Part shown: positions 1 to 10,972 of the stretch, in pieces | How positions within the stretch are numbered: position 1 is the first letter of the stretch | How the letters are laid out: the number at the start of each line of letters is the position of its first letter | Source of the DNA: Hofstenia miamia | Lineage: Eukaryota > Xenacoelomorpha > Acoela | Direction: 5' to 3' | NCBI GenBank assembly: GCA_004352715.1 | Contig: SCFE01000025.1 | Location: 201,997-265,996, forward strand | Length of the DNA: 64,000 bases | Translations under genes and position numbers: made by a program | The notes under the pieces: model-generated | Told to the model about the DNA's origin: nothing | The model's input: the letters and a program-made list of their open reading frames with translations, nothing else | Database searches by the model: none

Positions 1-1364
1 TCCTGACGTTGTGTGAGGCTGCACTTTATAAACAGCATGTTCGCTTTCTCAATGCCTTCCATATCCATTGTTAGCTCTATGGTTTTTGTTTGCCTGTACA
101 AATCGATTGCTATACATGGGTCTACCATGATTTGGTAGATTTGCGCCCAATAGTCTATCTGTAAATCCAGGCATATCAGCTCTGGGATTGTTGTGTTTTT
201 GTCTGATTTTTCCCATGGGAAGATATTTTCTCCCATCTGGCATGCATTTTCCAGGTGATCAGGAATCTCTTCTTCTGTTGTAATTGTTATTAGTACAATT
301 CTGACATTTTGTACTCTTGCCATCCTTGTTGTGTCATCTACTTTCTTTTCTAATGCTTTCGTGTATTCTTTCAGTTTCAGGATATGTATGAGTGTGAGAT
401 TATCTGCATCCATGTTGATTTCTGGTATCTCTGCAATTTTATCTTTATATGCCATTATTGCTTGGGCTGTATCTAGTGTGAATGCGTCATCAAATACAAC
501 GTGCACCATACTGCGCATGTATGGCCTTTCTAGCATTTTGTTCATTTCCTGTGGATAGCTGATAATTACGTTAACTTTTGGCCTATTGTTGGCATCAAGC
601 ACAATTGGTAAGAATTTTCCCTCAATCCTTGCGACTTTTCGTATGTGGGACTTTGTTTCCAGCGATAATTTTGCGAATGCATTGTAGCGCATCTTCGACG
701 TTCCCATAAAATAGGGGTGTAATGTTTCCCCATCTATTTTTGACATTTGCTTTTCTCTCTCTTTTGATCTTACAGTTCGTTCTGAAGTTGTATCTGAGGA
801 GGCGTGTAGCTGGGTCATCCTAAATGGTAATCTACTGGTGCTCAGTTCACAGTCTGGAGGCTGTGAATCTGTGCTGATATTTTCTACTGCTTTGCCCTTG
901 AATTGGCTCACAGTTACTTGTATTGGCACTTGACCAGCTGTGGTTCCAGATGAGATAACGTCAGCCTTGAATCACTTTTGTATCTCCACAGTTCTTCCAC
1001 AACTTACACTTTCCTCTGGATCTCCTCGTGTCTCACCGCCCTTGAATCAGCGTAGTGGACTGTGGAAAGGAAAGTTGCACTGTGCACCAGTTTTCTGCGT
1101 GCCCTTGAATCAGCGGTGCAGATCCCTGGTGGGAAAGGCTTTTTGTCTGTTTGTCTCTCTGCCCTTGAATCGGCCTTGAGGATTACTAGGATGCTGTCTC
1201 AGTCTATGTTGTCTATTCATCAGTTCTTGTTTCTCGTCCCTTCTGTCTTTGATTTGACTTCTGGTTTGAGAACTTCTTTGTATCCTTCTCCTTCTGTTTG
1301 TTGTTGAGAGTCCCTCTGACTGCTGGGCTCTGCGCACTCTCTTCTTCATCGGTGGGTGCATCAT
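1..1364 (-). pseudogene. Third open frame of Ty3/gypsy-like element, copy A (runs off left edge)
   Basis: One minus-strand reading frame runs from about 1364 to the window edge, interrupted only by TGA codons at 1110-1112, 1047-1049 and 972-974. It overlaps the end of the integrase frame (which stops at 1213) in a different frame, as a post-pol gene would. The first part is basic and polar. Between 903 and 1172 a short motif, RFKG, recurs five times at 20-25 residue spacing, and all three TGA codons sit at its Arg. Below about 900 the frame is fully open for some 300 residues, with mixed acidic and hydrophobic composition and no membrane segment that I can see. I do not recognise a family. 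An envelope-like or accessory ORF is possible from position alone, but nothing in the sequence proves it. Its 3' end lies outside the window. Confidence 0.55.
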
Positions 1365-2640
1365 TTCCTTCTATTTTCCTAAATGTCTCAGGGTCATATA
1401 TAGGTTTATTTCTTGCTGCCCTCTGAGGCAGTATTCTTCTACTCAGGTCATCATCCGTGGTTTCCGGTATGTATTCATCCTCGAATTCTTCTTCATGTAC
1501 ACTATCTAAATCATACATATTGTATACGACCTCGTTGCTGTTAATTCGGCATATTTTAAATTCGGCGTTGTCATCTATTCTTGTTTCTTCAATGTCCGCT
1601 GTTGCTCTCTTCAGATTTTGAAAATGTAATAGTTTATTGTTGTCTAACATGTATTCATTGTTTGGCAGTGTTTGTGTTATCATGTGGATGCCAGACCATA
1701 CTGTTTTCAACTTCCAGACTTGGTTTGTGTCTACGAGTTTAATCGGTGTGAACGCATATACTTTATCACCTACCTTATGTGCGTGACCATATATTTTTTT
1801 ATTATAATTACGTAGTTGTCTCAATGCTGACTTTTTAATGTTGTGACTCATCATTTTGTGGATTCCCATGATCTGATTCCCTAGTTGTCGTATGTATGCA
1901 TTGTCCAACTTACTGCTGTAATTGGTATACTGCATCGATAGTGGGGATGTTGCCTCTCTCCTGAACAAGGCTTTGAACATGATACTCCAGTTGTTGCATG
2001 TACTGAGGTATTGTAGTAATATTCGATCATTTCAATAACCTCACTCAATTTATTTCCTCCTATTCGTGTTGTCGCCACTCTAATCAGCTTAATCAATGTT
2101 TGGTTAAGTTGCTCCACTGCTCTGTTTGCCTGAGGGTGATAGGCGGTTGTTCATTCACTTGTGATTTCCAATAATTTTGCCATTTCTTGAAATAGTCCAC
2201 TTTTGAACTGTGGCCCTTTGTCTGTTATAATCGTCTCCATCAGTCCCAGTCTCAATATCCATTCTTTTAAAACTAGCTCGGCTGTGGTTTCTGCTGTGGT
2301 GTTCTGCATCGGGACCATCCTTGCGTATTTGGTGAAGTTATCCACCATAACTAGTAGGTACTGATAGCCTTTGGTATTTTTGAAAGCATTTCAAGATCTA
2401 TGTGAACTATTTCATTGGGTTGCATCATGATGATTTTCTCCAATGGCACTCATTGTGTTGGAAGTGCTGTTTATTGTTTAGGAGGCATGTGGTGCATTTG
2501 TTAATGATGTCTTCCACGACTTTCCTGATGGCTGTTGTTATGAAACGAGCATTAAATGTTTTCTCTGTCTGTGTTATTCCCAAATGGCCCTTCTTGTGGA
2601 TCTTACGTATTAGTTCCCTCTTGAAGTAATCTGGTATCGC
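1213..2640 (-). pseudogene. Integrase region of Ty3/gypsy-like pol, copy A
   Basis: This is the integrase that would insert the reverse-transcribed copy. Reading down the minus strand there is an HHCC zinc-binding finger (HKKGH around 2600, CTTC around 2500). The catalytic core follows, with TDKGPQF near 2230 and HPQANRAVEQ near 2120 carrying the second Asp and the Glu of the DDE triad. A C-terminal GPY/F-like domain (VGDKVYAF near 1765) is followed by an acidic and then a basic tail that stops at 1213. The frame is broken by a TGA at 2151-2153 where Arg is expected before TTAYHPQ, and by frameshifts near 1980 and 2370. It continues upstream into RNase H. The element is clearly dead. Confidence 0.85.
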
Positions 2641-2738
2641 AATTCAATTGTTTCTGGCTTCAACATATAGCAGTCCACTCTTGTTGATCTTCCACTTGTA
2701 ACATTCATAGTATCCTCTGTTATCTTGGATAGTGTTGT

Positions 2739-4260
2739 TCACGGCTCTTTGATCTTCTTCATGATCTCACTTAGGACTATATTGTCTTTTTGTTTGTCCA
2801 CTATCTCCTGTTCTGTTATTTCCTCTCTTATTAGTATTGGTAGCACTGCTTGACCCTTTTTGTCAACATTTATTTCCAGTAGCCCCTCGTATTCAGTGTG
2901 CAGCAGGAACTGAAATTGTTTCTTTTCTCCGTCTGTCTTTGTTGCATCTCTTTGGTACTCTGGGAGTGATGTCCAGAAATCCGCATTGTTGTGTAATGTG
3001 CCTTTTCTGTGTTTGATCGTGAATGTGAATTCATTTAGATACTCGATCCACCGAGACACTATCCCGGATTTATCTCCTGAAAACTTTTTCAACCAGGCCA
3101 GACTGCTGTTATCTGTTCGTACTCTAAACTCCCTTCCTATGAGGAAGTGTCGAAACTTTTTAATGCTTTCAATCAGTGTGAGCATTTCGACTTTAGTGGA
3201 GCCGTAGTTCTCTTTGCTGGCCCGCAACTTGCGACTGAAAAACTGGATGGGCACTTCTTTTCCATTTCTCATTTGGCCCAATGTTGCTCCAATTGCCACC
3301 TTGCTTGCATTGCAATCTAATATAAATTTTTCATTGTAATCAGGTGTATTGAGGGAAGGTAATTTTGCGAGCTCTTCCTTGATGTTATCGAGTTCCTCCT
3401 GTTCTTTCCATGTCCATACAAATGGAACTGCCTTCCTCATCAATCGAGTCATCTTTGCTGTTTTTCCAGCTATGTTTGGGATGAAGGTTCCATAATAATT
3501 GAAAAATCCCATGATTCTCTGAATATCCTTTTTGTTGTTTGGCTTCTCTATCTTCCGGATCATCTCTCAGGCATTATCCTTCATGCAGATCCTCCCTTTT
3601 TCTATCATTCTTCTGAGGAACACTATCTTCTCCTTGAGGATGTCACATTTACTTCCATTGATCTGGAGTCCCACGTTTTCCAAGATCGTTAGTGTTCTTT
3701 CCAATTTTTCCAGGTGTTCTTGGACTGTGTCACTTGTGACTATGATGTCATCTATATAGGCTCCCTCTTCCATTCAATGTGTCTTGTTCTTAAGTACCTT
3801 CGTTATGTATCTCTGGAATGTTGCTGGCGTGTTGCAGAGTCTGAACGCCATATAAATCCATTCATACAGTCCGTATGGAGTTATGAATGCTGTCTTCTCT
3901 ATGTCCTCCTCCTCCATTTTCACTTGCCAATAGGCTTTACATAAATCTAGAGTTGTGAAATATTTATGTTTGCTGGCTTCATAGAGCATGTCTTCTATTC
4001 ATGGGAAAGGGTACAAATCTTTCTTTGTCACTTCATTGAGTTTGCAGAAATCAATGCATAGTCAGTACTTGTTTCCCTGCTTTACAAACATGGTGGGTGC
4101 TGCGTACGGGCTTTTGCTTGGCCAGATGATCTTATTATCAATAATTTCTTCTAGTATCCAGTTGTATTCTTCCTTTAGCTGCTCAGGTACGCTTCTGACT
4201 GGCAGCTTGATCAGCTTGTCTGTTGTTATCACGATTTTGTGTTTTGCGCCTACTGCTTGA
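2739..4260 (-). pseudogene. Reverse transcriptase and RNase H of Ty3/gypsy-like pol, copy A
   Basis: This is the polymerase that would copy the element's RNA into DNA. The RT palm starts near 4220 (RSVPEQLKEEYNWILEE), then shows LCIDFCKLN near 4050, TTLDLCKAYWQV near 3940 with the motif A Asp, and YIDDI near 3755 as the catalytic double Asp. The connection domain has MGFFNYYGTFIPN. RNase H follows, with LDCNASKVAIGATL near 3300 (usual D-A-S form) and RTDNSSLAWL near 3110. In-frame TGA codons lie at 4062-4064, 3999-4001, 3774-3776 and 3567-3569. Each falls where the family has or tolerates Arg, as expected if CGA became TGA. Otherwise the frame is long and well preserved, so the decay is mainly point mutation. 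Confidence 0.9.
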
Positions 4261-4261
4261 C

Positions 4262-5189
4262 CAACACTTATCTCCCCGTAGTTGAATATATGTTTATGCT
4301 TTTCTAGAAGTGTTCTTAAATGTGTGATGTCTCGTTCTTCTAGATGTTGATAGTCTTTGTCATTTATATCTGGTATCCTGTGTGTATCTTCCTCTTCTAC
4401 TTTCATCCCAATGCCCTCGAATAGGCTTTTGGAAGTACTTGCAACTTTGATGGTGTTTGTCCACTCACCCTCGAGTTGGCCATGTGGAGTACTATCCGCT
4501 TTCCTTTGCAAGTCCTTGAGTCGAGCATGCAAATTACTTGCTCCATTGTTGTCTTCCATTGCCTTCCAAATGAGTCTGATGTTAGTTCTAATGTATTTTC
4601 CGTATATTCTTATCTGGGATCTTTTCAGATTCACATTCCGGTTCATAGCATTGAGTATTGGTACCCTTCCTTTGCCGTTTTTTATTGTACAAATGCTAGA
4701 TGGCATTGAAACTCGTTTGGTGTTGATGCCTTTATTGTCATATAGCATTATGTCAGCTGTGATATTTTCTTCTGTCCTGATTGTGTGCATCTTCCATTGA
4801 TGCGGCTGTAGATGAATGTCTTCTTGCAGTTGAAACATGATTGTTTTCTGTTTCTCTTGCTCCTCTTTGATTTCCATTTCCTCTTCTACCTTTATTGTCT
4901 TGTTTGCGTAGTTAATGACACAACCGTTTTTTGTCAGAAAATCATTTCCCAATATGACTTAGTATGGTAATGCATTATTGTGTGTGTCCACCACCACCAA
5001 AGGTTGTTCGAACATTGTGTTCGCAATTCTCATTTGTGCAACGTCTATCATTCCCTTTGTGTTGATATAATCCCCTGACGCATTAATTAATCTTTTGTTA
5101 CAATTCTTCATGTCTTCTCATTGAAATCCCAATTTTGTAGCGCATTCATCAGTGATTATAGATGTTGCTGCTCCAGTATTGATTGTCAC
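4262..5189 (-). pseudogene. Aspartic protease and protease-RT spacer, copy A
   Basis: This covers the retroviral-type aspartic protease and the linker leading to RT. The active-site loop reads INTGAATS near 5170, where an Asp is expected before TGA, so the catalytic residue is Asn. The second half has VILGNDFL near 4945, the usual ILG-D hydrophobic motif. In-frame stops are TGA at 5118-5120 and a TAA near 4957. At the latter site copy C has GAA, so this is one nonsense change that is not CGA to TGA. The charged spacer (about 4890-4270) continues straight into RT. The upstream edge at about 5189 is a deletion junction: the capsid and zinc-knuckle part of gag is missing and the coiled-coil segment is joined directly to protease. 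Confidence 0.75.
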
Positions 5190-5815
5190 TTTGCATGGAA
5201 TTGTATTGTTGGCTGTTAGTTGCTGTAGAATCGAATTCTCATATTTTGGTTTTCTATGATTGGTTTGTATGTCCTCCTCCTGCAGTTGTGTTGTCACTGC
5301 TTTCTTAATTTCATTTATTATCTTTTGTTTTTCATCGTCAGAGTCTTCGTCTGATTCTTCGAATGCTACTTCCTTTCGGCTTGGCCTATGTGGTGCCTGT
5401 AGATCGCTGTCTTTTCTAGTTTGGAATTCGATTTCATGAGATTGCATGTCACTTCTATTCTCTTCTTCTGTTAAGTGTAGCAGTCTCAGTTTATCTTTGA
5501 GTTGTTCTAACTCTCCTGCCTGTAGGTCATTGTCTTCAATTAACTGTCTATTCATTCTTTCTAATTCCTGGTTTTTCTCTTGCCAATGCTGGTTTTCTTC
5601 TAGAAACTTTTTGTTGGATTCCGACAGTTGATAAGTCAAGATTTTGATTTCATTTTGAAATAACTGATTTTGTTCTTCTAATTGCATTTCCATATTACTC
5701 TGATTTTGCTCAGTATTGATTTGTTTTGGCGCTCCATTTCTTTGACCTTTTTGGTCAACTGTTCTACTTGCTGCCTTAAAGTTTCCTCATTTTCTTGACT
5801 CTTTCTTAACAATTG
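5190..5815 (-). pseudogene. gag N-terminal coiled coil, copy A, second unit of a tandem duplication
   Basis: This is a heptad-rich, Gln/Glu/Lys-rich segment (ETLRQQVEQL, QLFQNEIKIL, RQLIEDNDLQ, GELEQLKDKLRLL) followed by an acidic stretch (FEESDEDSDDEKQKI) and KYENSILQQL. It matches the start of the better preserved gag in copy B. A one-base frameshift near 5698 separates the first heptads from the rest. It sits immediately downstream of a second copy of the same segment (5816-6281). At the other end it runs into protease because the capsid has been deleted. It is probably an assembly or oligomerisation part of Gag, inferred from coiled-coil character only. Confidence 0.7.
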
Positions 5816-6281
5816 TGTCATTGGCTGTTAATTGAGGTAAAATCGAATTCTCGTATTTCAGCTTCTTGTGATTTGTTATCATATCCTCCTCTTGCAGTTG
5901 CATGGTCACTGCATTTGTAATTTCATTTATTATTTTCTGTTTTTCGAGGTCAGAAACTTCATCTGATTCTTCATATGTTACCTCCTTGCAGGCCAGCATG
6001 TGTGGTGCCTGTAACTCGCTCTCCTTTCAGCATGGAATTTGATTTCGTGAGTTTGCATGTTGTTTCTATTCTCCTCTTCCATTAGTTGTAGCAATCTCAG
6101 TTTATCTTTTAATTGTTCCAGTTCTCCCGCCTGTAGGTCGTTATCCTCAATTAATTGTCTGTTTGTTTTCTCCAGTTCTTGATTTTTTTCTTGCCATTGC
6201 AGGTTTTGCTCTAAAAACCTTTTGTTGGACTCCGACAGTTGGTGAGTAAGGATTTTAATTTCATTTTGAAATAACTGATAT
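5816..6281 (-). pseudogene. gag N-terminal coiled coil, copy A, first unit of a tandem duplication
   Basis: This is a second instance of the coiled-coil plus acidic segment (QLFQNEIKIL, QEKNQELEKT, GELEQLKDKLRLLQL, YEESDEVSDLEKQKI, KYENSILPQL). It ends near NDTIV and is fused there to the start of the next unit (KKESRKENEET). A frame change lies near 5990 between the coiled coil and the acidic part. Its upstream part is lost in the assembly gap beginning at 6282. The two units differ at many positions, so the duplication is not recent, or each was drawn from a different element copy. Confidence 0.65.
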
Positions 6282-7207
6282 NNNNNNNNNNNNNNNNNNN
6301 NNNNNNNNNNNNNNNNNNNNNNNNNNNNNNNNNNNNNNNNNNNNNNNNNNNNNNNNNNNNNNNNNNNNNNNNNNNNNNNNNNNNNNNNNNNNNNNNNNNN
6401 NNNNNNNNNNNNNNNNNNNNNNNNNNNNNNNNNNNNNNNNNNNNNNNNNNNNNNNNNNNNNNNNNNNNNNNNNNNNNNNNNNNNNNNNNNNNNNNNNNNN
6501 NNNNNNNNNNNNNNNNNNNNNNNNNNNNNNNNNNNNNNNNNNNNNNNNNNNNNNNNNNNNNNNNNNNNNNNNNNNNNNNNNNNNNNNNNNNNNNNNNNNN
6601 NNNNNNNNNNNNNNNNNNNNNNNNNNNNNNNNNNNNNNNNNNNNNNNNNNNNNNNNNNNNNNNNNNNNNNNNNNNNNNNNNNNNNNNNNNNNNNNNNNNN
6701 NNNNNNNNNNNNNNNNNNNNNNNNNNNNNNNNNNNNNNNNNNNNNNNNNNNNNNNNNNNNNNNNNNNNNNNNNNNNNNNNNNNNNNNNNNNNNNNNNNNN
6801 NNNNNNNNNNNNNNNNNNNNNNNNNNNNNNNNNNNNNNNNNNNNNNNNNNNNNNNNNNNNNNNNNNNNNNNNNNNNNNNNNNNNNNNNNNNNNNNNNNNN
6901 NNNNNNNNNNNNNNNNNNNNNNNNNNNNNNNNNNNNNNNNNNNNNNNNNNNNNNNNNNNNNNNNNNNNNNNNNNNNNNNNNNNNNNNNNNNNNNNNNNNN
7001 NNNNNNNNNNNNNNNNNNNNNNNNNNNNNNNNNNNNNNNNNNNNNNNNNNNNNNNNNNNNNNNNNNNNNNNNNNNNNNNNNNNNNNNNNNNNNNNNNNNN
7101 NNNNNNNNNNNNNNNNNNNNNNNNNNNNNNNNNNNNNNNNNNNNNNNNNNNNNNNNNNNNNNNNNNNNNNNNNNNNNNNNNNNNNNNNNNNNNNNNNNNN
7201 NNNNNNN
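6282..7207. other. Assembly gap (926 N)
   Basis: Run of N. Nothing can be said about its content. Open frames crossing it are artefacts of unread bases. Confidence 0.99.
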
Positions 7208-7953
7208 GTTAATAATTATTTGCATTCTGGATTGAAAAATGTAGTGAATTGAAATATTTTGTTTAGTAAAGCAAACTTATGGCGCAATAATTAGAATAAC
7301 AACAATATGAAAGGTTTGCTTTATTCCTAGATTGATAAAGATAATCTAAAAGGACTTTCAGCATACATTAAGGATAAATTTAAAAATAAACCACAATAGC
7401 ATATATTGTGACTATTTGACAAGTAATTATTACTGTCCTTTCACCATCAGTTATTGGCTTTTAGTGAGATAAATTGGCGATTCAGCATACCCCCCTATTG
7501 CTGCAATCATTGTGTGGTTGGTACTTTTTATCAAGATATGAAAGCAAACCAAAATAGGGAACCTTTAGATTGACATAAGAAATTGTTATGACAATATGAA
7601 AATATCAATTATATCAAAAGAGAGATCAAAATTTAGTTTTAATAGTTTTTCATTAAGTTGTAATCTAGACTAAATGCTAAAATATTATGCTTGACTTCAT
7701 TAATGTAACATCCTCCACCTGGCCTATTTGCACTGTGTATTATTGTTGATAACTATCACTCAGTAAATTGCGGGTGAGGAGTTACTAAGTTATTGGACTG
7801 CCAAACTTTTCTTTTGTAGTTAACTAGTTAAGTTAATCGAATATTGATTATCACTGTTTAGGTGATGGAGCCGTGTGACGTTTCCTCTTCAGTTCTTCTG
7901 TGGGCTACTGCTTGAAGCCGATCTCCACAACACAGTTCCCCTCCTTCACGAAC
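7208..7953. other. Sequence between two gaps, no gene seen
   Basis: 746 bases of AT-rich sequence with no long frame and no recognised motif. The last 100 bases (from about 7850, TTAGGTGATG onward) weakly resemble 14345-14420, just beyond the LTR edge of copy C. They may be flanking or LTR sequence of the same element family. This is by eye only. Confidence 0.4.
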
Positions 7954-8953
7954 NNNNNNNNNNNNNNNNNNNNNNNNNNNNNNNNNNNNNNNNNNNNNNN
8001 NNNNNNNNNNNNNNNNNNNNNNNNNNNNNNNNNNNNNNNNNNNNNNNNNNNNNNNNNNNNNNNNNNNNNNNNNNNNNNNNNNNNNNNNNNNNNNNNNNNN
8101 NNNNNNNNNNNNNNNNNNNNNNNNNNNNNNNNNNNNNNNNNNNNNNNNNNNNNNNNNNNNNNNNNNNNNNNNNNNNNNNNNNNNNNNNNNNNNNNNNNNN
8201 NNNNNNNNNNNNNNNNNNNNNNNNNNNNNNNNNNNNNNNNNNNNNNNNNNNNNNNNNNNNNNNNNNNNNNNNNNNNNNNNNNNNNNNNNNNNNNNNNNNN
8301 NNNNNNNNNNNNNNNNNNNNNNNNNNNNNNNNNNNNNNNNNNNNNNNNNNNNNNNNNNNNNNNNNNNNNNNNNNNNNNNNNNNNNNNNNNNNNNNNNNNN
8401 NNNNNNNNNNNNNNNNNNNNNNNNNNNNNNNNNNNNNNNNNNNNNNNNNNNNNNNNNNNNNNNNNNNNNNNNNNNNNNNNNNNNNNNNNNNNNNNNNNNN
8501 NNNNNNNNNNNNNNNNNNNNNNNNNNNNNNNNNNNNNNNNNNNNNNNNNNNNNNNNNNNNNNNNNNNNNNNNNNNNNNNNNNNNNNNNNNNNNNNNNNNN
8601 NNNNNNNNNNNNNNNNNNNNNNNNNNNNNNNNNNNNNNNNNNNNNNNNNNNNNNNNNNNNNNNNNNNNNNNNNNNNNNNNNNNNNNNNNNNNNNNNNNNN
8701 NNNNNNNNNNNNNNNNNNNNNNNNNNNNNNNNNNNNNNNNNNNNNNNNNNNNNNNNNNNNNNNNNNNNNNNNNNNNNNNNNNNNNNNNNNNNNNNNNNNN
8801 NNNNNNNNNNNNNNNNNNNNNNNNNNNNNNNNNNNNNNNNNNNNNNNNNNNNNNNNNNNNNNNNNNNNNNNNNNNNNNNNNNNNNNNNNNNNNNNNNNNN
8901 NNNNNNNNNNNNNNNNNNNNNNNNNNNNNNNNNNNNNNNNNNNNNNNNNNNNN
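7954..8953. other. Assembly gap (1000 N)
   Basis: Run of exactly 1000 N, probably a scaffold gap of nominal size. Confidence 0.99.
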
Positions 8954-8981
8954 GTATGGTTGTTATGAGTCAGTGCTCTAC

Positions 8982-10760
8982 TTAGTTTTCTGACTCCTCG
9001 TCAGTTGGTGTTGCTTCATCCATTTCATCTTCTGTTTGTAGTATATCTTCCTCATCATAGTATGCCTCTTTGTCACTGATGACGTTTATCTGCTTTGGGC
9101 AGTCTGGTTTTTTATATCCTTTCTGTCCGCAGCCATAGCATTTAACATCCTTTTCTTTTAATTTCCGCATTTTTCCATCCTTTCCTTTGACTTTTATTAC
9201 TTTCTCTTGTTTTGCTTCTGAGTAATTTTTGTTGGGAGTACGCGACTTGAAATTACTTTTCCATTTTGGTGTATCTCTGTACCATGCGGCTTTCTCGTAT
9301 ATCTGAGCGTTGTTCTCGATCGTGGCTTGTATATTGACAGCCTTCCTGATCATCCTCTCTAGTTTGTCGTCGACGTCGCATTTAATTTTGAATTGTGTTT
9401 TGATGCTTTCTGGCATGCCTTTGCAGATATGCGAGAATAAGTCGTATTTCGAATAGGTGTTTCCCCTAGAACTGAGCATCAGGAGCCGCTCAACTTGTTG
9501 CATGTAGTTTCGGATATCGTCCGTTTTCCTCATTTTTGTCGTGTTCAAAATAATTCGGTACTGGTTCTTTAAACTTTCATTTTTGTAATAGTTAATGAAG
9601 TCTCCTATTAGTAATTGATAGTCCCTTTTTGTCTCTGCATCCAGTAACAGATAGTGTTGAGATGCTGCTCCAGTTAGATATAGTGGGAGTCTTGCCACTG
9701 CTGCTTGTTGGCTCACTTTCCTTTCCGCCATTGTCAATTCAAACATTTGAAGCCACTCAGCGAATGTGGGATTATACCCATCTACTTTCCCGTTGAAATT
9801 GGGTAGTGTCGCTTTGCATGGAATTGTATCGTTAGCTGCTGCTTGCGGTAGAATCGAATTCTCATATTTCAGTTTTCTATGATTGGTTTGTATGTCCTCC
9901 TCCTGCAGTTGTGTGGTCACTGCTTTCTTAATTTCGTTTATTATTTTTTGTTTTTCATCGTCAGAGTCTTCATCTGATTCTTTGAATACTACTTCCTTTC
10001 AGTTCAGCCTATGTGGTGCCTGTAGTTCGCTGTCTTTTTTAGCTTGGAATTCAATTTCGTGAGATCGCATATCGTTTCTACTCTCTTCTTCTGTTAAGTG
10101 TAACAGTCTCAATTTATCTTTGAGTTGTTCTAACTCTCCTGCTTGTAGATCATTGTCTTCAATTAACTGTCTGTTTGTTCTTTCTAATTCCTGGTTTTTT
10201 TCTTGCCATCGCTGGTTTTCTTCTAGAAACCTTTTGTTAGACTCCGACAGTTGATGAGTCAAGATTTTGATTTCGTTTTGAAATAGCTGATTTTGTTCTT
10301 CTAATCGCATTTCCATATTTACTCTGATTTCGCTCAGTATCGATTCATTTTGGCGCTCCATTTCTTTGACCTTCTCAGTCAATTGTTCTACTTGCTGCCT
10401 TAAAGTTTCCTCATTCTCTTGACTCTTTCTTAACAACACCATTATATCTAGTGGGTTTGTGTTTGTGGGGTTCGTCTCTGGGGGTGAACTAAGGGATTGT
10501 AGTTCTGTATCTGTGGCGTCTGTTGCTGAATTTTCACCGAAGTATGGCGATGATCAAATAGTCCTGGGGGTTACTGCTTTCGTTGCAGTTTTCTTTGCAC
10601 TTCCTTTTCAGGTTTTTGTCATTTTTTTCTTTTGGTTCATAGTGGCTTTCTCATTTCCAGATTGCGATTCCAGGATCTCTGTTAAGTGCACTTGTTTGGT
10701 TTGGGGTATCTCTTTGCCTCTCATTAGTAGTTGGTTTGTGTAAACAGTTAGTTGCTTTCA
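8982..10760 (-). pseudogene. Gag polyprotein of Ty3/gypsy-like element, copy B (best preserved)
   Basis: This is the structural protein that would package the element's RNA. One frame runs from about 10740 to the TAA at 8982. It has a polar leader, the coiled coil (10442-10020), an acidic linker, and a capsid-like retrotransposon Gag region (GYNPTFAEWLQMFELTM near 9750, HICKGMPESIKTQF near 9400). A basic region and a zinc knuckle near 9135 reading CYGCGQKGYKKPDC follow, where the CCHC His is Tyr. The C-terminus is very acidic. In-frame TGA codons include 9999-10001 and two in the leader (near 10615 and 10555). At 9999-10001 copy A has CGA. The start is uncertain: ATG at 10442 opens the uninterrupted part, but the same frame continues upstream. 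Downstream protease is lost in the gap at 7954-8953. Confidence 0.8.
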
Positions 10761-10837
10761 TACTTTCACTCATAGCATATGATGTTGTTTTGCGGGTGGT
10801 TTAATTGAATGTTTCTTCTGTTGGTTTTGCTATTCTT

Positions 10838-10854
10838 GGCTGTCACAGTCGCCA
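10838..10854 (-). promoter_or_regulatory. Candidate primer-binding site, copy B
   Basis: The minus strand reads TGGCGACTGTGACAGCC directly after a CA dinucleotide, and the same 17 bases stand at 14186-14202 in copy C. PBS sites of LTR elements start with TGG (complement of the tRNA CCA end) right after the LTR. The sequence resembles the tRNA-Arg type of PBS known from some insect gypsy-like elements; that match is from memory. Confidence 0.5.
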
Positions 10855-10972
10855 TGTAATATTCTGTACCAGGCTTTATCACCATTAATTCACTGTTACC
10901 TTGTAACATTGACTGTGTTATTGTGGGTAAGGATTTACTTGTTGTTACTGCTTGTTTAGTTTCTTCTATCAC
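10855..10972 (-). repeat. 5' LTR fragment, copy B (truncated by gap)
   Basis: Sequence upstream of the PBS in element orientation, ending in CA at 10855-10856 (TG on the + strand). It matches 14203-14325 with few differences. The rest is lost in the gap. Confidence 0.5.

Noticed and set aside
940-1307. Plus-strand frames over the repeated CCCTTGAATCAG segment
   Set aside because: The repeat is explained by the minus-strand RFKG codons; the + frames have no protein-like features.
5978-7225. Long open frames across N runs (also at 7875-8993, 10766-12088, 20349-20657, 22176-22853)
   Set aside because: They are open only because N cannot form a stop. Only the sequenced parts were interpreted.
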